From Muribaculaceae bacterium (GTDB lineage: Bacteria; Bacteroidota; Bacteroidia; Bacteroidales; Muribaculaceae): DNA of 16,913 nucleotides. Position numbers and translations under genes: made by a program. The stretch is from contig VSPF01000047.1 of assembly GCA_009775195.1 (NCBI GenBank), forward strand, positions 1 to 16,913, given 5' to 3'. Positions 8,974 through 15,636 of this stretch are shown piece after piece. The stretch's first letter is position 1. Each line of letters starts with the position of its first letter. Below the pieces are notes generated by a model. That model was not told where the DNA came from, made no database searches, and saw only the letters and a list, made by a program, of their open reading frames with translations.

Positions 8974-10239
8974 TCACCGTATATCGATTATGTCGCTCAT
9001 GCGGGTGGTGTAGTGGGGTGAGCTGTGCTCGCAGCGCGTGACGCTGTCGAGGGGCATATACGATGCCACGTGTATGCGGTCGTGGCTTGTCGACGACGAG
9101 TTTATAGTGTCGAGTGCGGCCATGAGGCGGCGCCGGCGCTCTATGTCGCCCGGGTCGCCGAAGAGCGAACGCTGTATGTGCCTGTCGTCGCATAGCTCGG
9201 GCACTATGATGCCGGCGCGTTTATATCCGAAGCCTCGCCTGTATATAGCCTTCATGGCCTCGGTGGCGGCGGCAGATATTGTCATGTCGTCGTTGGCGGC
9301 CTCGGGCAGGGGGTGGTACGAGCTGTTGCAATACTGGGGAAGGTCTTCGCGGTGAGAGTTGGTGTGGAGAAATACCGTCACGGCCTTTGCCGCCAGGTGG
9401 TGTTTGCGCATACGGCGGCATATTATCGTGGCGAAGAGGGCCATAGCCTCGGCCAGGTCGCTATAGCGCGTCAGGTTGGTGGCGAACGTGCGTGTGCAGC
9501 ACATCTGCTGCTGCGGTGCCGAGTCGTCGCTGTCGATGTCTATGGCCGTGATGCCATTGAGTTCGCGCCAGGTGTTTACGCCTGTGATGTTGACGATTTT
9601 TTCGATGTCGGCTTGCTGCATGGTTGCAAGGTCGGCGGCCGTGTTGATGCCGTATGCCGCCAAGCGCCTCACCAGTCGGCGCCCTATGCCCCACACATCG
9701 CCGATTGGTGTCAGTTCGAGGGCCCGCCGCCGGCGGTATTCGTTGTCGATAATGCATACGCCGCGATAGGCGCGGTATTTTTTTGCAAATTTCGAAGCGA
9801 CTTTTGCGAGGGTCTTGGTCGGGGCTATGCCGAGCGACGTGGGTATGCCTACGTCGCGTCGCACACGTCTCACAATCTCGCGTCCGAGGGTCTGCAGGGT
9901 CTCGGGGCCGAAAGCACCCATGTCGATAAATGCCTCGTCAATCGAATATACGCGCACGTCGCCCGTCACCGACGCTATAGTGGTCATCACCCGGCTCGAA
10001 ATGTCGCCATAGAGCCTGTGATTGCCCGATAATACCTGCACACCGCCCCGGTCAATCGTACCCCTGACCTTGAAGTAAGGGTCTCCGCGCCTGAGCCCAA
10101 GGGCTTTGGCTTCGTTCGACAGGGCCACAATGCACCCGTCGTTGTTGCTCAGTACGACCACGGGGCGGTCTTGAAGACGCGGATTGAACACACGCTCACA
10201 CGACACGAAAAAATTGTTACAGTCGATTAGGCCAATCAC
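8974..10239 (-). CDS. umuC: DNA polymerase V catalytic subunit UmuC (Y-family translesion polymerase)
   Basis: A 421-residue error-prone polymerase that copies past damaged bases, normally working with processed UmuD. The N-terminus MIGLIDCNNFFVSCERVF carries the first catalytic Asp (D6). SIDEAF at 99-104 carries the second acidic pair (D101, E102). A helix-hairpin-helix region with IGDVWGIGRRLVRRLAAYGI follows from about 178. The C-terminus has the UmuC-type little finger and DUF4113-like tail (IQRSLFGD, ending SPHYTTRMSDI). Length is normal for the family (E. coli UmuC is 422). The start is GTG at 10239-10237, chosen because the family begins exactly here and the umuD stop lies 4 nt upstream. 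All catalytic residues I can check are present, so the gene looks functional. In the family it is induced by DNA damage together with umuD. Confidence 0.95.
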   Translation of the reverse strand: MIGLIDCNNFFVSCERVFNPRLQDRPVVVLSNNDGCIVALSNEAKALGLRRGDPYFKVRGTIDRGGVQVLSGNHRLYGDISSRVMTTIASVTGDVRVYSIDEAFIDMGAFGPETLQTLGREIVRRVRRDVGIPTSLGIAPTKTLAKVASKFAKKYRAYRGVCIIDNEYRRRRALELTPIGDVWGIGRRLVRRLAAYGINTAADLATMQQADIEKIVNITGVNTWRELNGITAIDIDSDDSAPQQQMCCTRTFATNLTRYSDLAEAMALFATIICRRMRKHHLAAKAVTVFLHTNSHREDLPQYCNSSYHPLPEAANDDMTISAAATEAMKAIYRRGFGYKRAGIIVPELCDDRHIQRSLFGDPGDIERRRRLMAALDTINSSSTSHDRIHVASYMPLDSVTRCEHSSPHYTTRMSDIIDIR

Positions 10240-10243
10240 GATT

Positions 10244-10702
10244 TTACTTTCGTTTGCGTCGCGGACGGCGGTTGTGCTTGATTGTATATGTCACCACGCC
10301 CCAGATTTGGAATTCCCGGTCGGGGGTGACGAGGATGGGGTCGAACGATTCGTTCGACGGCACCAGCCACACGGCGCCGGGGGCGAGTCGTATGCGTTTG
10401 AGTGTAAATTCGCCCTCGAGGCAGCACACGGCAAGGTCGCCGTCCTCGGGTTCGAGCGAACGGTCTATGACAAGTATGTCGCCAGGCTCGATGCCTTCGT
10501 CTATCATCGAGTCACCGCTGACGCGCCCGTAGAATGTCGCTGCCGGGTGCCGGACAATCTCGCGATTGAGGTCGATATATTCGTTGATATAGTCCTGTGC
10601 CGGCGAGGGGAAACCGGCCTGTATACCTTGGTCGGCATAGGGGAGAGGGAGATGGCTGGCTGTGTCGGCGTGATATATTTCGAGGTCGCTATGGCGTTGC
10701 AT
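10244..10702 (-). CDS. umuD: UmuD-like self-cleaving S24 peptidase, polymerase V accessory subunit
   Basis: A 152-residue protein of the LexA/UmuD family. UmuD cuts itself after RecA activation, and the shortened form joins UmuC as polymerase V. The cleavage site is visible as A29-G30 in QAGFPSPAQDY, matching the Cys-Gly site context of E. coli UmuD. The catalytic Ser is S65 in SGDSMIDEG and the Lys is K102 in FTLKRIR. Length is close to E. coli UmuD (139) with a slightly longer N-terminus and a basic tail (NRRPRRKRK). There is no DNA-binding domain, which separates it from LexA. It is first in the operon, with umuC 4 nt downstream. A promoter-like sequence over an octamer repeat array lies directly upstream. 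Confidence 0.93.
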   Translation of the reverse strand: MQRHSDLEIYHADTASHLPLPYADQGIQAGFPSPAQDYINEYIDLNREIVRHPAATFYGRVSGDSMIDEGIEPGDILVIDRSLEPEDGDLAVCCLEGEFTLKRIRLAPGAVWLVPSNESFDPILVTPDREFQIWGVVTYTIKHNRRPRRKRK

Positions 10703-10714
10703 TATAGTGGCGTG

Positions 10715-10745
10715 ATAAACTTAGAGTCAAATAAACTCATAAACT
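10715..10745 (-). repeat. Octamer array (consensus RAGTTTAT) upstream of umuD
   Basis: On the minus strand four 8-nt slots follow one another from 10746 down to 10715. Three read AAGTTTAT, GAGTTTAT and AAGTTTAT. The third slot (10730-10723, TTGACTCT) is diverged but keeps the phase. The array covers the region where the umuD promoter should be, so it could be an operator. A matching array lies after dnaJ at 14824-14855. Confidence 0.6.
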
Positions 10746-10759
10746 TTAGGGTCTGCAAA
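10728..10759 (-). promoter_or_regulatory. Candidate umuDC promoter (Bacteroidetes type)
   Basis: On the minus strand TTTG (10759-10756) is followed after 20 nt by TTTATTTG (10735-10728), which matches the Bacteroidetes -33 TTTG and -7 TAnnTTTG pattern with one mismatch. The -7 element ends 25 nt before the umuD ATG, a normal distance. The elements overlap the octamer array, so a repressor bound there would block transcription. I cannot recognise a defined LexA box. Confidence 0.5.
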
Positions 10760-10843
10760 TTTAAGCATTGCAATCCAAACAGGCAAATGCCAATCGTCAT
10801 TTTCAGTTTTCATTTGTTATATATTTAAAGTTGGGCAAGTAGA

Positions 10844-10852
10844 TATAATTTG
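10844..10852 (+). promoter_or_regulatory. Possible -7 element for the small lipoprotein gene
   Basis: TATAATTTG lies 28 nt before the ATG at 10881, in an AT-rich stretch. It resembles the Bacteroidetes TAnnTTTG element with one extra base. I found no convincing -33 TTTG at the right spacing, so this is weak. The 10703-10880 interval otherwise holds only the divergent umuD promoter and its octamer array. Confidence 0.3.
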
Positions 10853-10880
10853 CACAATTAGAATATAAAAATTATTAATT

Positions 10881-11261
10881 ATGAAGACTCTCCTCGCAAT
10901 AGCGGCCTTAGGCATAGGCATGGTGGGCATCGCATCGTGCGCCGACCTCGGCTTCGGGGTAGACGTAGATTCGAGCCCTTATGATAATTACTGGTATCCC
11001 AACGGCTATCTTGGCGATTACTATTGGAATACGCCGGTGTGGAATTATGGCCCGATTTATAACCCGACACCCCCTGCTCCCCCTCTGATTGGCAACGGCC
11101 CCGGCTCGGTGGTAAGGCCCAATAATCGCCCGTCGCGTCCGCCACAAGTAAGCAGACCGCCGACAGTCAATCCTATAGGCCCCAACGGTATAGGCTGGAA
11201 TCCCGGACCGGTCAACAGGCCTGGCAACAACGGTCTGCCCACAGGCAAGCCTATCAGGTAG
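10881..11261 (+). CDS. Small Pro/Gly/Asn-rich lipoprotein, unknown function
   Basis: A 126-residue predicted lipoprotein. The signal peptide MKTLLAIAALGIGMVGIASC ends in a clear lipobox (GIASC, Cys20). The mature part has an aromatic section at about 33-61 (NYWYPNGYLGDYYWNTP, YGPIYNP) and then a low-complexity tail rich in Pro, Asn, Gly and Arg (PPAPPL, RPNNRPSRPP, NPGPVNRPGNNG). No enzyme motif is present. Such tails are usually extended and may cross or touch peptidoglycan, but that is inference. The gene is preceded by an A/T-rich leader and converges with the NlpC/P60 gene, with only 8 nt between the two stops. I do not recognise the family. The upstream gene is divergent umuD, so it is probably transcribed alone. 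Confidence 0.75.
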   Translation: MKTLLAIAALGIGMVGIASCADLGFGVDVDSSPYDNYWYPNGYLGDYYWNTPVWNYGPIYNPTPPAPPLIGNGPGSVVRPNNRPSRPPQVSRPPTVNPIGPNGIGWNPGPVNRPGNNGLPTGKPIR

Positions 11262-11269
11262 GCGCGTGG

Positions 11270-11968
11270 TCAGAATGCGTTCTTGACCATCTCGCTTATC
11301 GAGTCGGCTGCGATGGTGTCGGGCCGGCTGATTTCGATAAGACGGTCGAGGGTGATTTCGAGTGTGTCGGCCGGTTTGGTGATATCGGGGAACTCGGTTC
11401 TTTCCGGTACCACTAACTGCGTCGGCTTGTCCTTTGGCTTTACCTCTTTTATGCCCGGCACGCGCCCTGCCGAGTGAAAATGGTTGGTATAATATCGCTC
11501 GTCGAGGCTGCTGATGATTACCCCTCGCGAACTCGATGCGTGTATAAATTCGCCACCGCCTATATATATGCCCACATGGCCTACTCGCGAACCTCCGGCC
11601 TTCGAGGCGAAAAACACGAGGTCGCCCGGCGTGAGGTCGTTGCGCTTGATGCGTTTGGTAAAAGACTGTTGCGAACGGCTGTCGCGCGGCAACTTTATGC
11701 CGGTTACCTTTTTGTAGACCTGCATAGTCATACCCGAGCAATCAGTACCTTTGCGCGAATCGCCGCCATAGCGGTATCTTGTGCCGAGCCATTTACGGGC
11801 CTCGTCGACAAGGTGGTGGCCCGTCGACGGCTCTACGCCTTTGAGCCCGGGACGGTCGTATTCTACCGTCTTTACAGCGGCTTCGCGACGCGAGGAGTGG
11901 CATCCTGTGGCAAGGAGGCACAGGGCGACGCTCAGCGACAGCATTATGCGTAAGACGGGCTTATTCAT
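11270..11968 (-). CDS. NlpC/P60-family peptidoglycan hydrolase lipoprotein
   Basis: A 232-residue lipoprotein of peptidase family C40, which cuts the peptide stems of peptidoglycan, usually next to D-Glu. The signal peptide ends in the lipobox LLATGC (Cys23), so the enzyme is membrane-anchored in the envelope. The C40 domain covers about 52-172: W60-L-G-T-R-Y-R-Y-G-G, catalytic Cys77 in GTDCSGM, catalytic His131 in GHVGIYIG, and a third polar residue, His143, in FIHASSSRG. A tail of about 60 residues rich in charged residues and Thr/Pro follows the domain (EVKPKDKPTQ to the end); its role is unknown. The start ATG at 11968 gives a normal signal peptide (MNKPVLR then a hydrophobic core). A TAAATTTG match lies only 4 nt upstream, too close to serve as promoter for this start. 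Confidence 0.92.
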   Translation of the reverse strand: MNKPVLRIMLSLSVALCLLATGCHSSRREAAVKTVEYDRPGLKGVEPSTGHHLVDEARKWLGTRYRYGGDSRKGTDCSGMTMQVYKKVTGIKLPRDSRSQQSFTKRIKRNDLTPGDLVFFASKAGGSRVGHVGIYIGGGEFIHASSSRGVIISSLDERYYTNHFHSAGRVPGIKEVKPKDKPTQLVVPERTEFPDITKPADTLEITLDRLIEISRPDTIAADSISEMVKNAF

Positions 11969-11991
11969 AGTGCAAATTTAATTATTTTTTG

Positions 11992-11999
11992 TAACTTCG
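11992..11999 (+). promoter_or_regulatory. Candidate -7 promoter element for ispE
   Basis: TAACTTCG followed by CGG fits the Bacteroidetes TAnnTTTG element with one mismatch, 39 nt before the ispE ATG. No clear -33 element is visible at the expected spacing, so confidence is limited. Confidence 0.4.
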
Positions 12000-12038
12000 C
12001 GGCATCAATGGATAAAATGTCCTCAAAATCCTACTGAA

Positions 12039-12923
12039 ATGATACTTTTTCCTAATGCCAAAATCAATATAGGACTGCGTGTACTCCGCCGCAGGCCCGA
12101 TGCTTATCACGATATCGAGTCGTTGTTTGTGCCTCTGCCTTGGTGCGACATTCTCGAAATAGTGCCGGCCGCCGGTGGTGAAGGTTCGTTTAATATCGTG
12201 GGCGAAGACATATTGAAACTTGATAATGAAGCCGACAACCTTGTCGTCAAGGCCCTCCGCGCCCTCGAGTCATACCTCGGGCGTCAGCTGCCGCCGCTCG
12301 ACATATATCTGAACAAGCGCATACCTACTGGTGCCGGGCTCGGCGGCGGTTCGGCAGATGCTTCGTTTGCCCTGCGCGGGGTCAACGAATTGCTCGGCCT
12401 CGGCCTTGACAATGAACAACTGGCCGCTGTAGCTGCGAAAGTGGGGGCCGACTGCCCGTTCTTTATCTACAACCGCCTTATGCTCGTAGAGGGGATTGGC
12501 GATGTCATGACCCCTGTCGAGGCTCCGGGTCTTGATGATTTATGGGTGCTGGCCGCGAAAATTCCCGGCACCGAGGTGTCGACACGCCAGGCGTATGCCG
12601 GGGTCTCCCCGGCCGAGCTGCCCGACGATATAGATATGGGCGCAGCTTTGCAGTGCGACCCGGCGGAGTGGGTTGGAAAAGGACTGACGAACGATTTCGA
12701 ACCGTCGGTATTTGCCGCTCAGCCAGGGGTTGCCGCCCTTAAAGACTGGTTTAATGCCGACGGAGGCCGGTGTGCCTATTGTTCGATGAGCGGTTCGGGG
12801 TCGACCGTATATGGTGTTTACCACTCTCACGAAGACGTCTGCATATATGAGGAAAAACTGCGACACGCATATCCCGGGGCTGACATTTTTGTCGGAAGGC
12901 TGTCATCTCGGCCTGTCGGTTGA
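12039..12923 (+). CDS. ispE: 4-diphosphocytidyl-2-C-methyl-D-erythritol kinase
   Basis: IspE phosphorylates CDP-methylerythritol with ATP, the fourth step of the MEP pathway that makes isoprenoid precursors in the cytoplasm. The 294-residue protein has the normal family length. Visible motifs are the N-terminal NAKINIGLRVL with the substrate-binding Lys8, the GHMP-kinase ATP loop PTGAGLGGGSADAS at 96-109, the conserved Asp138 in GADCPFF, and the C-terminal glycine motif SMSGSGSTVYGVY at about 258-271. The ATG at 12039 is the only start that gives the complete first strand. It points away from the NlpC/P60 gene, with a 70-nt shared upstream region. It is about 100 nt from grpE, with no clear terminator between them. 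This is a housekeeping gene with ordinary composition for this window. Confidence 0.96.
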   Translation: MILFPNAKINIGLRVLRRRPDAYHDIESLFVPLPWCDILEIVPAAGGEGSFNIVGEDILKLDNEADNLVVKALRALESYLGRQLPPLDIYLNKRIPTGAGLGGGSADASFALRGVNELLGLGLDNEQLAAVAAKVGADCPFFIYNRLMLVEGIGDVMTPVEAPGLDDLWVLAAKIPGTEVSTRQAYAGVSPAELPDDIDMGAALQCDPAEWVGKGLTNDFEPSVFAAQPGVAALKDWFNADGGRCAYCSMSGSGSTVYGVYHSHEDVCIYEEKLRHAYPGADIFVGRLSSRPVG

Positions 12924-13022
12924 ACGTTAAGCCATATTTTATTGTTATATTTTCATAGCAGGCCGGATTTTAACACATTTTGGCCGAGTTTTTGCATACA
13001 CCTTAAAAAGTACAATAGAATT

Positions 13023-13622
13023 ATGAGCAACAAAAATCACGATAAGAAACAGCAGGAGCAGGCTGCCGCACAAGAGGCTGCAGAAGCTCCTGAAATTATG
13101 GATGTGACCGATACCGAAGAAAACGAGACCGAGGTAGAGGCCGCAGAACTCGGCGAAAACGCACGCTTGCAGAACGAACTCGACGCTGCACGCGCCGAAA
13201 TAGAGAAAGAAAAGAAAGAATACCTCTTCCTGATGGCCGACTTCGACAACTTCCGCAAACGTGTGATGCGCGAAAAAGCCGACTTGCTTAAAAACGCCGG
13301 CGAGCGCGTCATTTCGGGCTTGCTGCCGATTGTCGACGACTTCGAACGCGGCCTTGCAGCCGCAGCCGAGGCCAAGGATGCCGAGGCTGTGCGTCAGGGC
13401 ATGGAGATGATTTATCAGAAGTTGGTACGCTATCTCGAAAGCCAGGGCGTAAAGGCCATGGATAGCAATGGTACCGATTTCGACCCCGACCTGCACGAGG
13501 CGATTGCTACCGTGCCGGCCCCGACACCCGAGCAGAAAGGAAAGGTACTCGACACAACTCAAAAAGGCTATATGCTCAACGACAAGGTGCTTCGTCACGC
13601 CAAGGTAGCCGTCGGTGAATAA
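13023..13622 (+). CDS. grpE: GrpE nucleotide exchange factor for DnaK
   Basis: GrpE releases ADP from DnaK in the Hsp70 folding cycle and acts as a dimer. I place the start at ATG 13023 (MSNKNHDKKQQ), giving 199 residues; a TTG at 12942 would add 27 residues unlike GrpE. The N-terminal 40 residues are charged and disordered, followed by a long coiled-coil helix at about 45-105 (LQNELDAARAEIEKEKKEY, then FDNFRKRVMREK), and the C-terminal beta domain with DFDPDLHEAI and GKVLDTTQKGYMLNDKVLR. All family signatures are present. dnaJ follows 12 nt downstream, so the two are co-transcribed; dnaK is not in the window. The 100 nt upstream is AT-rich and could hold the promoter (TATATTTT at 12946-12953 is a weak -7 candidate). 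Confidence 0.95.
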   Translation: MSNKNHDKKQQEQAAAQEAAEAPEIMDVTDTEENETEVEAAELGENARLQNELDAARAEIEKEKKEYLFLMADFDNFRKRVMREKADLLKNAGERVISGLLPIVDDFERGLAAAAEAKDAEAVRQGMEMIYQKLVRYLESQGVKAMDSNGTDFDPDLHEAIATVPAPTPEQKGKVLDTTQKGYMLNDKVLRHAKVAVGE

Positions 13623-13634
13623 CGCACATTTATT

Positions 13635-14807
13635 ATGGAAAACAAACGAGACTACTATGAAGTGCTCGGCGTTGACAAAAATGCCACTCCGGAGCAGATA
13701 AAGAAGGCTTACCGTAAGAAAGCCATACAATATCACCCTGACAAAAATCCGGGTGACAAAGAGGCCGAAGAAAAATTTAAAGAGGCCGCCGAGGCTTACG
13801 ACGTGCTTTCCGACGAAAAGAAACGCCAGCTCTACGACCAGTATGGTCATGCCATGGGCCAGCAGGGATTCCCCGGCGGCGGTGGCGGCGGGTTCTATTC
13901 GCAAGGCTTCGATATGAACGACTTCTTCAGCCGTCACGGAGACCTCAACGATTTCTTCGCAAGTTTCTTTGGTGGCGGTTTCGGTGGTGCTACCGGTGGT
14001 CGCCGCGCCCCGCGCAAGCGTCGCGGCGGCGACGTCCGTATCCGCGTGAAACTGACCCTCGAAGATATCGCCAAGGGCGTGACAAAGACCCTGCGTGTGC
14101 CCACATTCCTCGAGTGCCAGCATTGCCACGGCACAGGTGCCAAGGACGGCGTCGCCAAGGCTACATGCCCCGTATGCCACGGACAGGGACGTGTGGTCGT
14201 GCCGCAGCAGACTCCATTCGGCGTGATGCAGTCCGAGGCCGTGTGTGAGCGTTGCGACGGCACGGGCCAGATTATTACCGAGCCTTGCCAGTACTGCCAC
14301 GGCCAGGGCGTGGAGCGCCGCGAACAAGAGGTGACATTCTCTATCCCTGCCGGTGCTGTCGAGGGGCAGACCTTCGCCCTGCGCGGCAAGGGTAATTACC
14401 CCAAGGGCGGCGGCGTGCCGGGCGACCTGCTTGTCGTGATTGAAGAAATCAAGCATCCCGAACTCATACGCGATGGAGCTGATGTAATCTACAACCTGAT
14501 GCTCGATATACCGACTGCCACACTTGGCGGCGCGGTAGAAATACCTACCATCACTGGCCGCGCACGTATCAACGTGCCTGCCGGCACACAGCCCGGCAAG
14601 GTGCTGCGTCTGCGTGGCAAGGGTCTGCCCGACCAGGAGAACGGCGGAACTGGCGACGAGCTTATCAACATCATGGTCTACATCCCCGAAAACCTCACCG
14701 ACACCCAGAAGGCTACAATCGAGGCCCTTAAAGGCCAGCCCAACATCACCCCGACCCCGGCCGACAGCACCCGCATCTTCTCGAAGCTGAAACATATATT
14801 TGACTGA
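13635..14807 (+). CDS. dnaJ: Chaperone DnaJ (class A Hsp40)
   Basis: DnaJ brings unfolded protein to DnaK and stimulates its ATPase. The 390-residue protein is complete. The J domain (about 5-70) has the HPD motif at 34-36 in YHPDKNPG. A Gly/Phe-rich linker covers about 76-122. The zinc-binding region has four CxxCxGxG repeats: C161/C164, C178/C181, C204/C207 and C218/C221, so two zinc sites are intact. Substrate-binding beta domains and a dimerisation tail follow (VTFSIPAGAVEGQ, ARINVPAGTQPGKVLRLRGK). Length and motif order match class A. It follows grpE by 12 nt. No strong terminator comes directly after; the first hairpin is 117 nt downstream. A long minus-strand ORF overlaps the grpE-dnaJ region but is an antisense shadow. 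Confidence 0.97.
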   Translation: MENKRDYYEVLGVDKNATPEQIKKAYRKKAIQYHPDKNPGDKEAEEKFKEAAEAYDVLSDEKKRQLYDQYGHAMGQQGFPGGGGGGFYSQGFDMNDFFSRHGDLNDFFASFFGGGFGGATGGRRAPRKRRGGDVRIRVKLTLEDIAKGVTKTLRVPTFLECQHCHGTGAKDGVAKATCPVCHGQGRVVVPQQTPFGVMQSEAVCERCDGTGQIITEPCQYCHGQGVERREQEVTFSIPAGAVEGQTFALRGKGNYPKGGGVPGDLLVVIEEIKHPELIRDGADVIYNLMLDIPTATLGGAVEIPTITGRARINVPAGTQPGKVLRLRGKGLPDQENGGTGDELINIMVYIPENLTDTQKATIEALKGQPNITPTPADSTRIFSKLKHIFD

Positions 14808-14823
14808 TTTACCTATAGGTAGA

Positions 14824-14855
14824 AAGTTTATAAGTTTATGTGTTTATAAGTTTAT
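14824..14855 (+). repeat. Octamer array (AAGTTTAT) after dnaJ
   Basis: Four 8-nt units in tandem: AAGTTTAT at 14824-14831, 14832-14839 and 14848-14855, and a variant GTGTTTAT at 14840-14847. As in the array before umuD, the third unit is the divergent one. The same units thus flank two unrelated genes about 4.1 kb apart. Confidence 0.75.
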
Positions 14856-14923
14856 TATAAATGTTACGCTGATATAAACTGCATAATAGTCAAATAAATC
14901 AGAAACTATATTTACCACACATA

Positions 14924-14953
14924 ACAAAGCCCGACCACTTGGCCGGGCTTTGT
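14924..14953. terminator. Hairpin terminator, possibly used from both sides
   Basis: A 10-bp perfect stem (14924-14933 ACAAAGCCCG with 14944-14953 CGGGCTTTGT), extended by one mismatch and two more pairs, with a 4-nt loop. It is followed on the + strand by TGTATTT and preceded by an A-rich stretch. It may end dnaJ transcription, and also that of the truncated minus-strand gene whose stop is at 15026. Confidence 0.75.
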
Positions 14954-14993
14954 TGTATTTGGAGAATTGGGGCTAAGGTTGAGTGCGAATGCT

Positions 14994-15021
14994 CATTAAC
15001 CTTTAACCCTTAACCTTTAAC
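14994..15021. repeat. Short heptamer tandem repeat (consensus CYTTAAC)
   Basis: Four 7-nt units in a row: CATTAAC, CTTTAAC, CCTTAAC and CTTTAAC. A half-matching AACCTTA/TAAGGTT inverted pair (15019-15025 with 14974-14980) encloses it. It lies directly before the stop codon of the minus-strand remnant at 15026. Confidence 0.7.
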
Positions 15022-15025
15022 CTTA

Positions 15026-15169
15026 TCAGGGTCGCAGGTATTTGACCGATTTGGTTGTGCCGTCGGCCTGGGTGACGCGGAGAACGTAAACGCCTTTGTC
15101 GAGGGTGCGCAGGGTGGTGTTATCGACGAAGTCGCTTGCGCTGCAAGAGGTAGTAATCCGCAACGTCAT
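15026..15169 (-). pseudogene. 3' remnant of a gene encoding a T9SS-type C-terminal sorting tail
   Basis: A minus-strand reading frame ends at TGA (15028-15026) and encodes up to 47 residues from an ATG at 15169. The last 37 or so residues (DNTTLRTLDKGVYVLRVTQA, then DGTTKSVKYLRP) look like the end of a T9SS type A sorting domain: a Leu-x-x-Gly-Val-Tyr-Val turn followed by a final Lys-rich strand. The 981-residue protein in this window ends in the same way (LPSGVYIVKQG, RKLLVK). A sorting domain is never a whole protein, so this is the stub of a larger secreted protein whose body is gone. The stub is GC-rich like the main genome, while the DNA just upstream of it (from about 15170) is AT-rich, so the break lies at about 15150-15180. 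The first dozen codons are probably not original. Confidence 0.7.
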
Positions 15170-15180
15170 ATAAGTTATAA

Positions 15181-15588
15181 TTAAAAATGCCGTTTAATAT
15201 ATTCGGATGTATTTTCTTCTCGTTCTGATATTTCTTCATCAATTCCAATACCCTTAGATTTTATATCATTTATGATTTTTTGATATGCTTTTTCATCGTT
15301 TTGGTATCGCGACTTAAAATATAAAATCAGGTCTTGATAGTTAGAAATTTCATATGCTTTGTCTAAATCAGAAGAAATCGCGTTTGTCAAAGCGGTTGAT
15401 TCTCTATTTTTGTAAATGGCGCATCTTCCATTGTAAATATATTTCGATTCGTAAATATATAAGAATATATCCTCATCAGTAAGATTGTCCAAATACATTG
15501 CCACCGAATGTTTATAATCCTCACAATTTACTGAGAAAAATACGACTTTAGATTCCTCTCGGAGATTATTTGAGATTACAATATTCAT
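15181..15588 (-). CDS. Unrecognised 135-residue cytoplasmic protein
   Basis: I do not recognise this protein. It has no signal peptide and no membrane segment. It is rich in Ile, Tyr, Asp, Glu and Lys, with a central DLTDEDIFLYIYE-like acidic/aromatic part (about 34-50) and a helical, charged C-terminal third (YQNDEKAYQKIINDIKSKG, then IDEEISEREENTSEYIKRHF). Codon use is strongly AT-rich, unlike the genes at the left of the window, which suggests transfer. It starts 48 nt after the stop of the lipoprotein gene on the same strand, so both may share a transcript. Small acidic proteins of this size are sometimes immunity proteins or antitoxins, but nothing in the sequence proves that here. It is the last intact gene before the T9SS-tail remnant. 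Confidence 0.65.
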   Translation of the reverse strand: MNIVISNNLREESKVVFFSVNCEDYKHSVAMYLDNLTDEDIFLYIYESKYIYNGRCAIYKNRESTALTNAISSDLDKAYEISNYQDLILYFKSRYQNDEKAYQKIINDIKSKGIGIDEEISEREENTSEYIKRHF

Positions 15589-15636
15589 ATGGAATTTCAG
15601 ATTCTAAAGTGTTAAGCAGATGTTAGGTAACCCTTG

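Larger units (their letters stand above)
14808..15025. other. Repeat-rich intergenic region after dnaJ
   Basis: No gene is seen here. It holds an octamer array (14824-14855), a stretch that resembles the umuD promoter on the minus strand (14869-14898), a strong hairpin (14924-14953) and a short heptamer tandem repeat (14994-15021). The next feature is a coding remnant on the minus strand. It is more AT-rich than the genes to its left. Confidence 0.7.

Noticed and set aside
8974..10702. umuDC as part of a mobile element
   Set aside because: umuDC pairs often ride on elements, but composition matches the flanking genes and no integrase, transposase or terminal repeat is visible.
10908..11741. 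A 277-codon minus-strand frame across the small lipoprotein and the NlpC/P60 gene
   Set aside because: It overlaps the NlpC/P60 gene in another frame on the same strand and would remove the catalytic gene; its sequence is Arg/His-rich shadow type.
11973..11980. Perfect TAAATTTG (-7-like) on the minus strand before the NlpC/P60 gene
   Set aside because: It lies only 4 nt before the start codon, and no -33 element is at the right distance. In AT-rich spacer a chance match is likely.
12942..13022. TTG start extending grpE by 27 codons
   Set aside because: The added residues do not look like GrpE, and ATG 13023 gives a typical GrpE N-terminus.
12945..14795. A 616-codon open frame on the minus strand across grpE and dnaJ
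   Set aside because: It lies opposite two complete, clearly recognised genes, and its product has no family features. It arises from the codon bias of the sense genes.
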